Assembly: GCA_013398615.1 (NCBI GenBank)
Contig: VZSR01003805.1
Location: forward strand, 1,458,237 to 1,522,236
Reading direction: 5' to 3'
Origin: Brachypodius melanocephalos
Taxonomy: Eukaryota > Chordata > Aves > Passeriformes > Pycnonotidae
Length of the DNA stretch: 64,000 bases
Shown here piece by piece: positions 21,191 through 34,700 of this stretch. Every line of letters starts with the position of its first letter. Position 1 is the first letter of the stretch. Made by a program: the position numbers and the translations under genes. The notes below the pieces were generated by a model. The model was not told the DNA's origin. It was given only the letters and a program-made list of their open reading frames with translations, and did no database searches.

Positions 21191-24100
21191 GTAAGGCCAG
21201 GGTTGCTGTTGCTGCTATTTTGAACGTTGTTCTCAAGCCGTAATTTTAGAAGTATTGAATGTACCAGTAACTTCAAGTTATGCGTCGTGTAAACTCGTGA
21301 TACCAAGAAAAGGGAACAGCCTGAATTTCCTGGAAGCCACTCAAACGCCAGGAAACATTGCAAAGTTTGGGACAAGAGCAGGGCTGAGACAAGGAGACAG
21401 CAGGAGGGGCTAGCTTGGGAGAGAGAGGCTGGGATATAGGAGGACCCATAATCCGTTGCCTCAAAGGGAATGGACTATAAAAAACAGTGTTGACTAGCTG
21501 CAGAACAGTGTTTTTGCCATTCATATCTAATATTGTTTTGTTTATGTATGTTTTACAGTGTTTTGTACCTGAATAATTTATATTTACAGATTTTTTTGTT
21601 TACTTTTATTATGATTTTAATGTAATTTTGATTTAGTACTATATGCTAATTTAGATTTATTTAGTTTATTATATTTAGTGGAGTGCAAATATCTAGGATC
21701 ATTACTTGCAAAAATACTAGCCGTTGCTTATTTTTAAAATAAATGTAGGAGCTAACTGATAATTTAGTATAATCTCTGGCTTTTTAGCATTTGAATGTAC
21801 TTCTAAAGCCAGTTTTCTAGACTTGATGCTTGTTCAGATGTGATGCATTTACCAGTCTATGCATGCAATTGCTGAGCCGTTTTGAAGTCAAGACAACTGC
21901 TTTAATTACACATTTCTTGTCCCAGATTATGACAGCATGCACTGGTTGCTAACCTCATGTTACCAGCAAGGTGGTGAAATAGTTGTTTCTTGTGAACATC
22001 TTTTCCAAGCAGTCTGATGAATCTTTCTCCAAGCCCTTCCCTCTTGCTGTACCCCCATTTGAGTTTGTTCATACATATTTTGATGCACATGACCTGTGAT
22101 TTTTCCAGTGTCACTGTGCTTTGCGTGAGACTGAAAGCCTATGAAGAAGGGTGGCTAAGACCCATTGATCATCATGTGCACCTGCATCTCAGTTAGCTGC
22201 ATGTTCAAGAACACTTTGTCAAGATCTGCTGGACAAATCTGAGATTATCTTACCTTAGGACATTTTTAATGGAATATTATGACAGCTGGTCTTTCTGTTG
22301 GTCTCTGTGTACATTGCTGTGTGCGTGCCTGGAAATGAGTAAATAATTTTCAAAATAGGGAGTAAATGTTCTATGATGCTTACAAGTTCTTAGCATAATG
22401 CGAACCATGGCACTGAGTGTGTTGGAAAAGGCCTTGCTCACTTAAATGCTGTCATGCTAGTGCTTTTTATTTGCCTCACAAATCAACCTCTTCCTTTGAT
22501 AATTGCTGCTTAAGCTAGTGAATAACCTTACAGTTCCAGACACACACAGCCATTAAATACAGTTGAGATCATGTCGTTTGTTACTGAAAAAATTGTTACC
22601 AGTTTTTGTCCTTTTGTTTTGTGGATTGCTTGTTCCTGCTCTCGATTGCTTGTGACTAATGTGCTGGATTTCTGCATATCTGATTTCGAGTCGGCTGACT
22701 GTATTTGATAGTCCTATTGCCAAATTTTGTGTGTAAATTAGAAAAGGCTTCCAGGTTAGATCAAAGGTTACTGTTATTTTTATGGTGGCAATAGAGAGAG
22801 TAAGAACAGGATAGGGGACAGAAAGCCAAGTTTGTTTTAATATTTAGGCATGTTCTTTAGAAACCAAAGAGAGCACCATCTGTGCCCTCATAAATGCTGA
22901 GTGTGCCCTGGAATGAATTGGAAACTATGGTGGCAGCATCAGCCCTGATTACATGCAAGAAAATGTGGTTTTGCATAAAAAGCTTCGCTTTGCATTCTAA
23001 CAACAGACTTATAAGCTTTTGTCTTGGCAGAGTAAATGAACATATGCTTAGCCTTAAGCATGGAAAAAGCCATTGGCTCTAATAAAACCATAAGCACATT
23101 TAAAATTAAGTGTGTTCTCTCGTGCCATGCTAGATAAGTTAACTTCTGCCTTATTGGAAACTATTCTTATAATGGGTTATTTGTCAACGGTAATTTGTTT
23201 TAAGGAAGCCATTTGCGGTGAAAAAAGCTTGCCATATATACACATCGTTCTTTTAGACCCTAAAACTTTTTAAATGGAAGTTGGTTTATGTCCCCAGATT
23301 TTTAATTTTTTTTTCTTTTCATAAATACTATGGGAATTGAATGCTTTCTGTCCACTTGCTTATGTGCAATTAAAATTCTGTTAAGGAAAATATCCTCAGT
23401 TTTTACAGACCGTTTTGCAGGACTAAGAAGTGGTAGCAAACTGATCCTTGATGGAAGCTTTTGTTTTACTCTTTTGCTTCTCAGTGATTACATGTAGGAT
23501 TTTTAGAGTCAGTAATTAAATAGGCTATTAGATTATGTCTGTCTGAACCTGAAAACTGGCATGTAGACAGTGATTTTTTTTTGTGTGTAGAACTTTGAAT
23601 TATTTTGCAGTTTGTTCAAAGAGATCAGATGTTCTATCCTTCCTTCAGCTGAGAAATATAGTTGGTTTAAAAAATCACAACTGTAAGTATTTAGAAACTT
23701 TTAGTCTGTTTTCTTTTCCTAGTAAAAAAACAAGCCCAAACCAACAAATCAAACAAAGAGCAATTTCAGAAAGTCAGAAATAAAAATATTTTTGTTGACA
23801 TTGTATAAATATGATCTGGTGGACCAAGCAACTGCAAAATGGAAGCCAAATTTGGAGAGATAGGCAAGATGCTGCCACTGACTCATTGTGAGTCTTTGAG
23901 CAAATTCTTTCAAGGCAATGGATTTATTGATTCCCAAGCTGTGTAATTCAGTGTAGTGTTCGTGGAACAGCATAGAATGGAACTGTAAATTGGCCCAGGA
24001 TTCAACCCAGACTATGCTATTTGGCTGCTTGCAAATAAATGAACTTTAAAACCTCTGATATCCTGAGTTTTATTGCTGAATGCCCCTTGACTTAAAAATA

Positions 24101-26730
24101 ATAGTTCTGTATACTGTTAGCTGATGTAGTTCCATTGAACACAGAAGACCTTAATCCTGCAGAGCATGAGGAATAGTTTTTCCACGAGAATCAGGAGGGC
24201 AATGTGCAGGCAGGAAGGGCTACTTGCATCTGTGTAACTGAAGCTAAGAGACCCACGATTACTTCCCCCTTGCTTGTTTACTTTATGCAAGGACAGCCTT
24301 TTGCCTAGGGTCCTCTTTCTACTCTCTCCTATGGATCTGTGAGATGGCCACAGCTTTGAGGAAACCTTTTCATAAGCTAGGGAAAGTATAGTTGTAAAAC
24401 CCCAGAATCTCAAGAAGTAAGTTTAAAGGTAAGTATTTATGACTTTAATTGATTTAAAGGTGATAGGGTATCTTTCTGGCCTGTGTAACAACCTGTGATA
24501 AGCCAGTTCACCCTGTGCAGAGTGGCATTGCAGGACTTAATCATTATAAACATCAACCACAGCACGAGTTTTTGGTTTTGAAGATCAAAACTTCTGCCAT
24601 AGTAAGAGTTAACAAAAGTAATGTGTGTCTGTTTCATTGGGAAAAGACTGTTCTGGTTTTTCTGCCCTAGTTTGGATAACTTTATGCCTTTGTCAGGAAC
24701 ATAAATCTTCAATATAGTCTTAAAATTCCTACGAAAAACTACAGCTGCTGGCAACAGAATTCCCGTCTTTCTAGGAACAGCAAACAGCAACGATTACCCA
24801 ATATTTTTGCACTGAATAAAAAAATACAACTTTTGATGGTGTTTGTTTATCAAATTGTTTTCCTAATCTCTCTCCGCTTGGGAATTTCTCAGCCCAAGTA
24901 TTATATTTCTCTCCATAATACATGTGCTGTAAAATAATTTACTTCTAAAAGTGTTAGTACTGCGCCTCTTTGTAGTATAGATGATTTCTTCATTCCACAG
25001 GAAATTGCAGCATACTGAGAACAAAAAAGTGAGATACGGCATTTGCCAAAGGAATCCTGGAACAGCTGCTGCTATTTGGCAAATGTTAGTGAATTTAGGG
25101 CATCAGAATTGCCATGGGAAAGCTGTACTGTCACAACTAAGCAGAGAATATTTTCTAATGTATCATTTTGTTGTGGTACCTAGTCAACATTAGTGTCCTG
25201 CTAGACTTGGGTGTTCATTTGAACAAATTTTAGCGTGGTTGAGGTTTTTCCCTGGATGTGTGGGAAGTGTGTGTTGTCGTATAGCTATATAAAGCTTCAT
25301 GTTGTGTAACACTTTGGATGAAGCATGCAAATACGAAACAAAGCAGAACATGTACTTATGGTGAGAAAGCCAGACATCCTTCCATCCCCTCCGAGCTTTC
25401 CCAAGGTCCTTTTTCCTCAGCTGGCTTGTGAATTTCTAAGAATTTGGATCTAAGTGCAAAAGCATTAGTACATGGGGAATTTTAGTATCTCTTCTTACTT
25501 TTGTTGGCTGCTTCCTGCCCTCTTCCTATCCTGCTTCCTCTCCCATCTAATGCAGTGAGGAAACAGCCTGATCTCGCCTTTTCCATTTAGATGTCAGGTA
25601 GGAAAAGCAGCTGAGGAATCCCTTTTCTGTCTCTAGAGTGGTGGACAGAAGACTGTAGTTTTTTTCTTTCTTCAATTTCCCTCCCCTCTCTTGTAGAGTC
25701 CAGTGGTAGAAGAGGGAGTTTCTTCCCATGTATGTCTGAAGGAAAGGGATGGTCTTAGCAGCCTTGGCCTTGCTTGGTTGACTTGGAGATGAAGAAATGT
25801 CCTTGTGACATAGCCTAATGCCTGGAGGCTACAGGAAATGTTCTCTGGTTATCTGGAGCAATTCAAAGGCATCCTCATAGGAGAATTTCCCAAACTTTTC
25901 CACATTCCCATCTTCCCTGAAAATCGGGTGTTACTTTTATGGCTTTGGCTGTGTTCCTGACCGCAGTGAGATCTGTGAAGTCTGGCATTAAAGGTTTGTG
26001 CACACACTCAATATTAACCATGTGCATCACAACATGGACAAGTAATTAACTTCTCTGGTATTATGGAGCATTCTGTGTATGTTTTTTTAGTTTAATGTGT
26101 GTATAGATTTTTTTTCTTCTTTTTCCTTTCAATTTAAGGAGTATCTGCTTACTTTCTTTTTTTGCTCTGTTCATAAGTAGCTGGCTTTATGGTGTTTCCA
26201 TCTTCTCTTTTCACTTTGAGAAACGTGAATCTTAGGCATCAGTGTTAGGAAGTAGTGTTTCCATCCTTGAGCAGTTTCTTTCAGGTAAGTTAATGGAAAG
26301 ATATACCCATACTTGGTGTTGTACTCAGTAACACAAATATGTGGGGCTAATAATAATAATATAGATTTAATACAACATGTAGACCTGGAAACAAGAACGG
26401 AGGAGTGAGTTCTGGCAAGAGAGATGTTTACTCCAGCCATGGCCAATCAACTACTCTTAACCAGTGCCACTAAGAGGAAGCAACGGCTAACTGATATTGA
26501 AGATTCCCTGGTATAGGAAGTGGAGACATCCATATGCTGACCAGTCTTAATGCCTTCCAAAGTTTGCTGCTTCCCCAAGGACTGGATCACAGCGGTTGCC
26601 AAGACCTGGCCAATCATCAGGCTTTGCTACTCTCTCATACGGTTATAGTCGTACTTCAGCAGTTTAAGGATGACTGTAGGGCTCAGTGTTCCCATATGAA
26701 GGGATTGAATCCAAGCAGTGTTCTCCACAA
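21191..26730 (+). other. CRADD: CRADD intron 2, first part; no gene seen
   Basis: AT-rich intronic DNA without a recognisable exon, RNA gene or confident repeat up to the CR1 element that starts near 26,735. Confidence 0.6.
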
Positions 26731-26734
26731 ATCC

Positions 26735-28105
26735 ATGGAGCTGGATGGGATGTATTTGAGAGAGCTGAGGGAGCCAGACTATGTCTTCGAGAGGCTGTTT
26801 TCAGTCATGTTTGGTAGGCTGTGGTAAGCCAAATGCACAAAATGCAGTAAAGTAACAGGGAACAGCCACCTTGGGCATACCACAGGTAAATCAAGCATAA
26901 TCAACTTGATTCTTGCCTTCTATAATAAAACAGCTGCCTCTGTGAATAAAAGCAGCAGATTTCATTTGACTTCAGCAAAGGCTTTCAGTCTCGTAGCGTT
27001 CTCGTGGCTAGCTGGGAAGGTATGGACTGAATGGATGACCTGCACAGTGGTTTAAAGAAAGGTCAGACCACCAGTCTAAGAGGATCATGGTTGCAGCTTC
27101 AATGTCCATCTAACTGGTGGCTAATCAGGAATTATATTTCTCAGGGCTGACGGCGGCCAATTCTTTGTCAGAGATCTGGGTGATTGGAGTGACTGTATTT
27201 TCAGGAAGTTTGTAGGTGAATTAACTTTGTTTGCTCACTTGTCACTTAGTGTTCCGTGACCTTCTGAATGGTGCCTGAAGCTGGAAAACAGGATGACTCC
27301 AGACCTTGGGGATAATTTGACACAAGAGAGTGGGACTGCCTCTCAGAGGGACCCCAGCAAGCTGGATGAATGGGCCAGCAAGAACCTCATGATGTTCTGG
27401 AGCAGGAAGTGGAAAGTCCTGCACCTGGGATATAAAATTCCCATAAAATAGCACAAGATGGTCACTGACTGGCCAGTTCCAAATCTGGATTAAAAAAAAA
27501 GTGGTTGTATTGATAGACAACAAGGATGATGATGAAGACTAACCACACACAAGACTGTCAGCAAGACCAAAGCCAGCAAGCAGACTGAGGGAAGTGATTA
27601 TTCCCCTATACTTGATATTAGAAGATTGTATTTAAAATACTCTGTCTAGCTTTATGCCACCAGTACAAGGTAAAGATTGATAAACAAGAGTCCTATGGAG
27701 CACCGCTAAAATGGTTATTTCAATGTAAGGTACAGGGAAAGGCTGAAACAACTGAGTTTGTTCTTCAAGGATAGAAGACCAAGTGGACTCAGAAAACATG
27801 GAGTCAGACACTTCCTGTGGGTGTGTTGCAAAAGGAAAAGTAGTGGCAGCCACAAGTTGTAATGGGGGAAAGTGTAACTGAATTTTTAAAATTCACATGA
27901 CAGTTAAGAACTGACCATAAGAGTTTGCAGACCAAATAGGATTGCCCAAAGAGAATTTGGAATCTGCATCCTCAGAGACACCTAACATTCAACAGTACAA
28001 GAGCTTGAGCAATCTGATCAGACTTTGAAACTGGCCTTACTTTGTGGTTGAACTAGATGACCTCCAAAAGTCCCTCCCAACCTAATTTTCTCTGTAATTC
28101 TGTAA
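26735..28105 (+). mobile_element. CR1 LINE remnant, + orientation, with internal deletion
   Basis: An old, 5'-truncated CR1 copy in the same orientation as CRADD. Reverse-transcriptase-region sequence is recognisable: GATGGGATG...GAGCTGAGGGAGCC near 26,740, TTTGACTTCAGCAAAGGCTTT near 26,966, and the block around 27,340-27,430. The 3' end has the typical GTTGAACTAGATGACCTCC motif followed by two copies of the CR1 terminal octamer (CTCTGTAA, TTCTGTAA) ending at 28105. Material is missing near 26,850-26,880 relative to the family. It is riddled with stops and not functional. Confidence 0.85.
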
Positions 28106-29054
28106 CTTTGGTGTCAAACTCTCTGAGCTCAATATATAGGTTTTTATTCCACATACAACTGCTGCTGGCACAAGGTACTTGAGATGTGTATGTGTGACTT
28201 CAGATTAGGAATGTGTTTTTTTAGTGAATGGGAGTGTTTGCATTAGATTTCTTTCAGGTGAATATAAACTGGAAAATGGTCTCTGGGTCCATAGGACCAG
28301 ACTAGGACCAGTTAGAAGTGAAACTTTCCAGCCGTGTGTAGTCTGAACAGATCCTCAGCATAATCTGTATCAGTGTATAACTACTCTCGTATTGCTCTGT
28401 ACTGCTTGCTGATACAGATGTAGCCTTTTCTGGCTAGTGAATGAGGTGGTTTTGTCCATTAATGGAACCTGCCATCCTGGATTCCTTTCTTCCCAGAATT
28501 CTGTATTTGTACATCCATATAGGTGTAGATGAGCATCATATCAGGGATGCTGCTGCATGCAAACAAATCCTTTTTTTAAAAAAAAATCTGGTTATTTAAG
28601 TATTTCTGTTTCCCAGAGTTTATAGTACTATTTCTCATCTGTCCGTTCCAAATGGCTTACAGAGCTCACTACTTGTAGTTTTCCATTAGACAAAATGCCT
28701 TAATTCTCTGTCAGTATTTCTCCTCAACTTGCATCACAATATGATAAATTTGTGCCCTTGTTTTATATTTCCAGAAACATCCATAGATGTAGTCCTTTAC
28801 GATCCTTGGGATCTTCTGTTAGTTGTTGCCAACTTCTCACAGCTGGTTTTGTTTGAAGCCATTGAAGAAGCTTTGTACAGACAGTGCTAATTGTTTTCTG
28901 GAGCAGACTGGAAACTTTCTTGTAAGGACTTAATCCTTTAGTTTGATAAAACCACCTGTAAGCATAAAAAAAAAGAATATGCAGTTGTTATTTTTGCATT
29001 ATGTTGTCAATATAGGCATTCTGTCAATACTAATTAATGGCTCTTGTGGCCCAG

Positions 29055-29096
29055 AGATACATGCTAATGTATGTTCCAGAGTAACTGAGAAAACTT
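29055..29096 (+). repeat. 42-bp dispersed repeat, copy 1
   Basis: Matches 30070-30111 at 39 of 42 positions, including an unbroken run through GTTCCAGAGTAACTGAGAA. Weaker similarity extends some 40 bp to the left in both copies (TAATTAATG / TAGTTAATG) and stops on the right. I do not recognise a repeat family. Confidence 0.85.
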
Positions 29097-30069
29097 TCTA
29101 CTTAAGATTCTCTAGGCTTATTTTTATGAATTTTTTTCTTTATTAATATTCTTCTTCAGAGCTGACCAGCTCCTCTTTTAGCAGCTTTCAGTTGCCTTGT
29201 AGCATCATCTGAAAATGTTTGATTTTTGTATTTTTATTGCATGAGAAAATCTATTATCTTTCAGAAACTAGGTCTATGCATACTATTTAAAAACCAACCA
29301 AGCAGACAACAGATTCACCTTAATTTATCTGGGTTGTGGAGGCTGCATAACCTCCCAAAGTCAATAAAAATACTAAGGAGTGTCTCAGTAAAAGTCTTGA
29401 CTCGCGGGAAGTCAGAGGCCAGACTCCTGTTGACCAGAGCAGGACAAAGGCCTTGCCACTGATGACTAAAATGTTCTCTCTGTTGAAAGAATGGGTGCTA
29501 TGCTGTCTTCCCTGCGCTGACATGGCAGCATGACTTGACCTTCAAAGAAAAATAACTTCCACATCTGGAAAGCTATTACTATTTTAGACTCTACACTCTT
29601 TTTGCCTGTCAACCGAATATCAGCAATGGTGTGACTTAATTCTCACCAGGAAATATCACTTCTATGGCAGAGGTCAGGAGGTTCCTCTAGGATGCAATTA
29701 ATTACACATGGTTAGTGTATCTTGAAGCCCTCCCTGCACTGCCATATGCAACTAAGTTTTCATTCCAGATCTGTTTACAGTCATATATTTGTTTATGTGA
29801 AGGAGAACTAGAGCACCCAAGTATCACTCATTACCTCCAGGAGATACAGTTTATCTTGTTAGATGATTTATTGTTTTGTATAAAGACTTTTAAAGCCAAC
29901 TTTCATCTACTTGGCAATTGCGTAAACAGAAAACCAGTGATGTTGCTTCTTTTTCCGTCAGGCTATTGTTCCAGTGTACTGTCAGAGTTTCTTTTTTTTT
30001 TTTCTTTCCTGCTCTTGCTTTTTCTGTGAATAAATTTAGTGATGCTAGTTAATGTCCCTTCTACCCCTC

Positions 30070-30111
30070 AGATACACACTAATGCATGTTCCAGAGTAAC
30101 TGAGAAAACTT
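30070..30111 (+). repeat. 42-bp dispersed repeat, copy 2
   Basis: Second copy of the sequence at 29055-29096, offset by 1,015 bp in the same orientation, with three substitutions. Confidence 0.85.
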
Positions 30112-31110
30112 GTAAATGAGTAATTCATTCTTGCAAATGAGAAAACCTCATATATTGATGTATTGGCAAGGAGTTGTACATGTGTTTTGACGATGTCCGC
30201 TGCTGCAAACTGAAGTTAAGCTTCAGTGTTCCTTCCAATTTACATTTAGAGAATGAGCCAATTTGATTTATGCTATAGGGTTTGTATGTGCAAGAAATAA
30301 GCATTAATGCACTGGATCAAGATAAATAAATCAATATTAGTGCACCACTTCTTCTGTCAGCCTTCTTAATCTTACTGTTTCATCACTTTGCTTGAGATTT
30401 TCAGAAGTACTCATCGTTAACCCAAGCCTACTCAGCCCTTCTCCTGTCAAGCTCAAGGGTAAGCTCCCCTTGGCTTTAAAGAAGATTTTAGTCCTGGGCG
30501 TATGCTTTGAAAAGTCTTAGCTTTCCTTTGTAAGTTTTTTTAATGAACAACCTGTTTCAATTTTTGATTATTCTAATAAAATATGTGCTAGAAATGAGTA
30601 AAAGGACTTTGACAGGTAAAGGACTGACTAAGCCCCTTGCCAGCCCCAGGGATCTCTGGCTAGCTCTGGTGGCAGGTAGGCTCCCTCCACAGGCAGGTGG
30701 TACTGCCTTTAATTAGGGGCATAGGAATCCTTAGCAAAGTAACCACGGAGAAAGAAAAGCTGGAATGAAAAGGAAAGCCAGAACTTCTTAGTATTTCTGT
30801 GTGAAGAAAATATTTAACTATGATTTTATTCACTGTAGGCAATGGCTTTGTTTGCTCAGCTTTTGAAAGGGATATGTTCTTTATTCATACTCCTCTTCCA
30901 TTTAATTAAAAAATCATTTATTTCCCTGTGATCCAGTTCTGCTACATCCCACATAAGATTAGTTTAATATTCGTATTCCTGACCAGCAACTGCTACAGTC
31001 AGAGTGGCAAAACACTCTTATCATCCCCTTGGTTAATGTACACTTGGTGGATCTGATGAGTACATCTGCAAAGTGTTTGTTTTGAAAGCAATTTCAGGTT
31101 ATAGCTAGAA

Positions 31111-31150
31111 TGCTATCCAACTGTTTTCAGTGCTATCCAACTGTTTTCAG
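31111..31150 (+). repeat. 20-bp perfect tandem duplication
   Basis: TGCTATCCAACTGTTTTCAG occurs twice back to back (31111-31130, 31131-31150) with no differences, about 190 bp before the 16-bp tandem array. Confidence 0.97.
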
Positions 31151-31342
31151 TAGAAATTATTCCGTATTCTCAGGGCATTCCTCTTGCTGGCACCTGGATT
31201 CTAAATGGGGAGCTTTAAATTGTTCCCCAGCAGGCTACTGGTTGTGCTTTCAGCTGGGTGCCCAGGCACTGCAGCTGTTGCTGTCGGAGCACCCCGGGCA
31301 CTTCAAAGGCTGCTCTGGGCAGGTCCCAGGCTGCCTGTGAGC

Positions 31343-31741
31343 TGTGCCCGAGCAGCACAGTGCCCGAGCAGCGCAGTGCCCAAGCAGCGCAGTGCCTAAG
31401 TAGGGCAGGGCCCGAGCAGTGCGGTGCCTGAGCAGTGCAGTGCCCGAGGCGTGCAGTGCCCGAGGAGCACAGTGCCCGAGCAGTGCAATGCCCGAGGAGC
31501 GCAGTGCCCGAGGAGTGCAATGCCCGAGGAGCGCCATGCCCTAGCAGCGTGGTGCCTGAGGAGCACAGTGCCCGAGGAGCGCAGTGCCCGAGCAGNNNNN
31601 NNNNNNNNNNNNNNNNNNNNNNNNNNNNNNNNNNNNNNNNNNNNNNNNNNNNNNNNNNNNNNNNNNNNNNNNNNNNNNNNNNNNNNNNNNNNNNNGGAGC
31701 GCAGTGCCCGAGCAGCGCAGTGCCCGAGGAGCACGGTGCCT
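31343..31741 (+). repeat. GC-rich 16-bp tandem array (minisatellite), interrupted by an assembly gap
   Basis: The unit is AGTGCCCGAGCAGCGC with variants. Left of the gap are 15 full units plus 13 bases (253 bp) with no insertion or deletion; right of it are about three more units. Differences concentrate at the last six bases and at CpG sites (GCGC, GCAC, GTGC), the states produced by methyl-CpG decay. Because 16 is not a multiple of three and the unit lacks stops, frames stay open on both strands, giving false proteins of 95-177 codons. Long-read data would be needed for the true copy number. Confidence 0.95.
31596..31695. other. Assembly gap of exactly 100 N
   Basis: A run of 100 N inside the tandem array, the conventional placeholder for a gap of unknown size. 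The real array may be much longer. Confidence 0.99.
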
Positions 31742-34700
31742 CGCTCACTGCTGCTGCTGGGATGCAGGGCCAGGCCTTTCTACGGTGATTTCACCCATGG
31801 CACCGAATGCTGTGGGTGTTTGCAGCACACACCTGTCAGATAGGGCTGCATCCCTGACAGCTGCTGGCTGCAAGGTGCAGATCTTCACATGGAATAGTGC
31901 TAGGTTGATATCACTCCATGGTATAACAGGTAGGACACCTTCTTGTGACTTAATGTCTTAAGACACTTCCCTAATAAGCTCATCTATGGTTTATATAAGC
32001 AGTGCCCCCTCAGCTGTGTTTGTAAATATTTTGTGAAGGCATAACTCCAAGAGAGAGCTCATATATCGAAGTTGGATTAGAATAAAGTCCTTTCCAGCAG
32101 TTGAAAAAACTTCTAAGTCCTAGAAAGAGATAGGGCTTGAGTTCCTCTCCTTGTTTCACCTGGGCTCATTGAGTCAGCTTCTGAGTTGGTGTGCTGGCCT
32201 TTGTGAATCTCCTCCTTAATGCCCCTAAGTTTCCTCAGAAATTGTACATGGATTTCAGCCAAATAATTCAGACCTGTTCTAGGATAAGGGGATTGATGAT
32301 AAACCTGTGTCTCTGCCTTGCATCTCAATGGAGTAGAAATGACCTTGTAACTGAGAGTCTTGTTCGCATTCATTATTGTTTATGTTTCATTCGAACTAGT
32401 TTTCATATGTTAAATGGATCTTTAAGTTGGGCAACATTCCTTTTCCTATGCAGAGGATAGATACATACAATTCACTTGTCTCTTTAAAGTTGTTACGTAT
32501 GCTAGGGATTGTTCAGCTTCCAGTATGACAAAGGAGTAAAATATAAAAGAAATGGTTAATATCTGTTTAGCACCAATGTCTATTGTTTATCAGAAGGCTG
32601 TTACCATGCTTCTCTTGAGAACATAAAGTTGTCCAGCTCCTGACATGGCACTGCATTGATTTGATACCTTCCACAAGACAGAATCATGAAAGGAGCTCCT
32701 CAGTCTCCAGAAGGCAATAGTCATCTTGCATACTGTCCATATTCCAATTAGTGGAAGCATGTACATTGTTGAAATTTAATTGGAATAGCTAATTTAAGAG
32801 ATCTGGGTTAATATTATTTTATTGTCAAACTCAACATGCAAACATTTGTTTCTGTGACTGTATGCTTGTTATCATGCTTATTGGCCAATTACTTGTTCAA
32901 AGTTCACTTTAATTATCCACAGAATTGGGCTATAATGTATATGTAAAGAATCTGTAGGAGTGAACTGTGTTTCCAGTGAAGGAAGTGCAAGGAGTCCAGG
33001 GCAATATTACAGGGTTGTAGGTCTCTGGGTTCTGTTAGCATTTTTCTTTTATTTTGCAATTTTCCACCTACTGTAGTGTAAAGAATAAATATCAAGTCAT
33101 TTAGAGAAAAAGCATGGTGCCTTTCTATTCAGACTAATGTAATGAAGAATTGGAGTGTAAACTCTGCTGATCAGAGACATTCCTAGTGTGATTAAGTGTC
33201 CACTGCAGTGTTCTTTTTGCCATTGGTATGTGCACCCTTTTACAAAATTCTTGGCATACCAGGCTCTGGTTTAGAGAATTTCTCCCTGTTTTTTTGTTTG
33301 GTTTTTGTTGTTTTTGGGGGTTTTTTCCCACAAAGCCAGGTATGAAGAGAACTGTGATTTACTGCCTTGAATTTATGATTTAACATCTTTTGCTTTCACT
33401 GCTCAGTAGCTCTTGCATTTGGTAAAATTCCTCCTCTATCAGAGTATTTTTGTTGTCTGATTTAAAAGGCATTGTGCTGGGGTTTCCTTCTCTTGTTCTG
33501 TGTGCACAAATATAGTTTCTTCCAATTCAAAAGTTCTTTGACAAGTGCTGAAATTACTTAGGAATTTTAAGAAAAATCATCTTATAGCTATAGCAACAGT
33601 AATCCGATGACTTTCTGTGTAAGTCTGCTGTGTTTAAATTATCTGTAAATGTTAGGAAAGACAGAACTAGCTTTTTGCCTTTGTGTATAAGCCTTTTACA
33701 TTGGTCTCAGATTGTGTGTATACATTAGTGTCCAGCCCTCATAATAGTGCCCCTCAAGACAAAGTATTCTGCTTCTTGGTTTTTTGACTTCAGCTTTCTT
33801 TTGTTAAATATGATCAGACGTAGCATAACTTTTGTCTGCAGAGCTTCAGAACTTCAAGTTGAAGAAATATATAGAATGTCCCTTTCTTGGTACTGCTTTC
33901 ATGCCAACTGATTCCTCCTGGTAGGGTTATGAATTATTTGTGCAGTCATCATTCCTAGTGCTTCTTGTACTAAATAATATATTGTCTATTTAAAAATGCA
34001 AACCCCCCCATTTTTTTACATACAGACAAACACTATTTTTTATGTGTTGTCCTTAACTCATAGGTTTATTCTGGGACAGTTGTCATCATGTCAGCAAGAT
34101 CGTCTGAGATACACATATCCAGACAAGTCTCTTCAGACTTCATCACTATCTTACATTACTGCTTGTTGGTTAATTATGAGCTCTTTCCACACATGGCTGG
34201 AAAATACCAGAAGTCCTGGAAGGGGATCTAATAAGCTTAATTGATTAATTAATCCTGGAGCATCTAAGTGGGCACAGAGTCCCAAAGCATGCCTATTCTT
34301 GGTGGGAAGAGGGAGGTAGTAAGAGATTCTGTACTTCAGGCATTAATTACCCTTCTGATTTGGCACCAGCTAATATTTGTACACCTCTCAGATATGCACC
34401 GATAAACAAAATCCTTTTCTTCTGTTCTGTGCTGTAAGCTTTTTGCTTTTGTTATTTCTCAGTTGACTCTACAAGCTGTTACCACAACCGTTTTTATTCT
34501 CATAGAGCTATCACTATGTAGTTATTCAGACTCCTAATTTAATCTTGTGCATTTATATTATCATATATATATATATAAAAGTGTTTATATTATCATGTTA
34601 AAAATGAAGAGCTACTCTCTAAATAGGTTGGGTCCTGTGCATTATTGAGTAAACTAATACAGGAGCAGGGTATAAAATCCTATACCCCTTACATGAATGT

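Larger units (their letters stand above)
28106..31110 (+). other. CRADD intron 2, no gene seen; holds a dispersed repeat pair
   Basis: Single-copy-looking intronic DNA. The only structure noted is the 42-bp repeat pair at 29055-29096 and 30070-30111. Confidence 0.5.

Noticed and set aside
31215..31961. Open frames of 95-177 codons over the 16-bp array
   Set aside because: Produced by a stop-free unit whose length is not a multiple of three, plus 100 N read as X. Not proteins.
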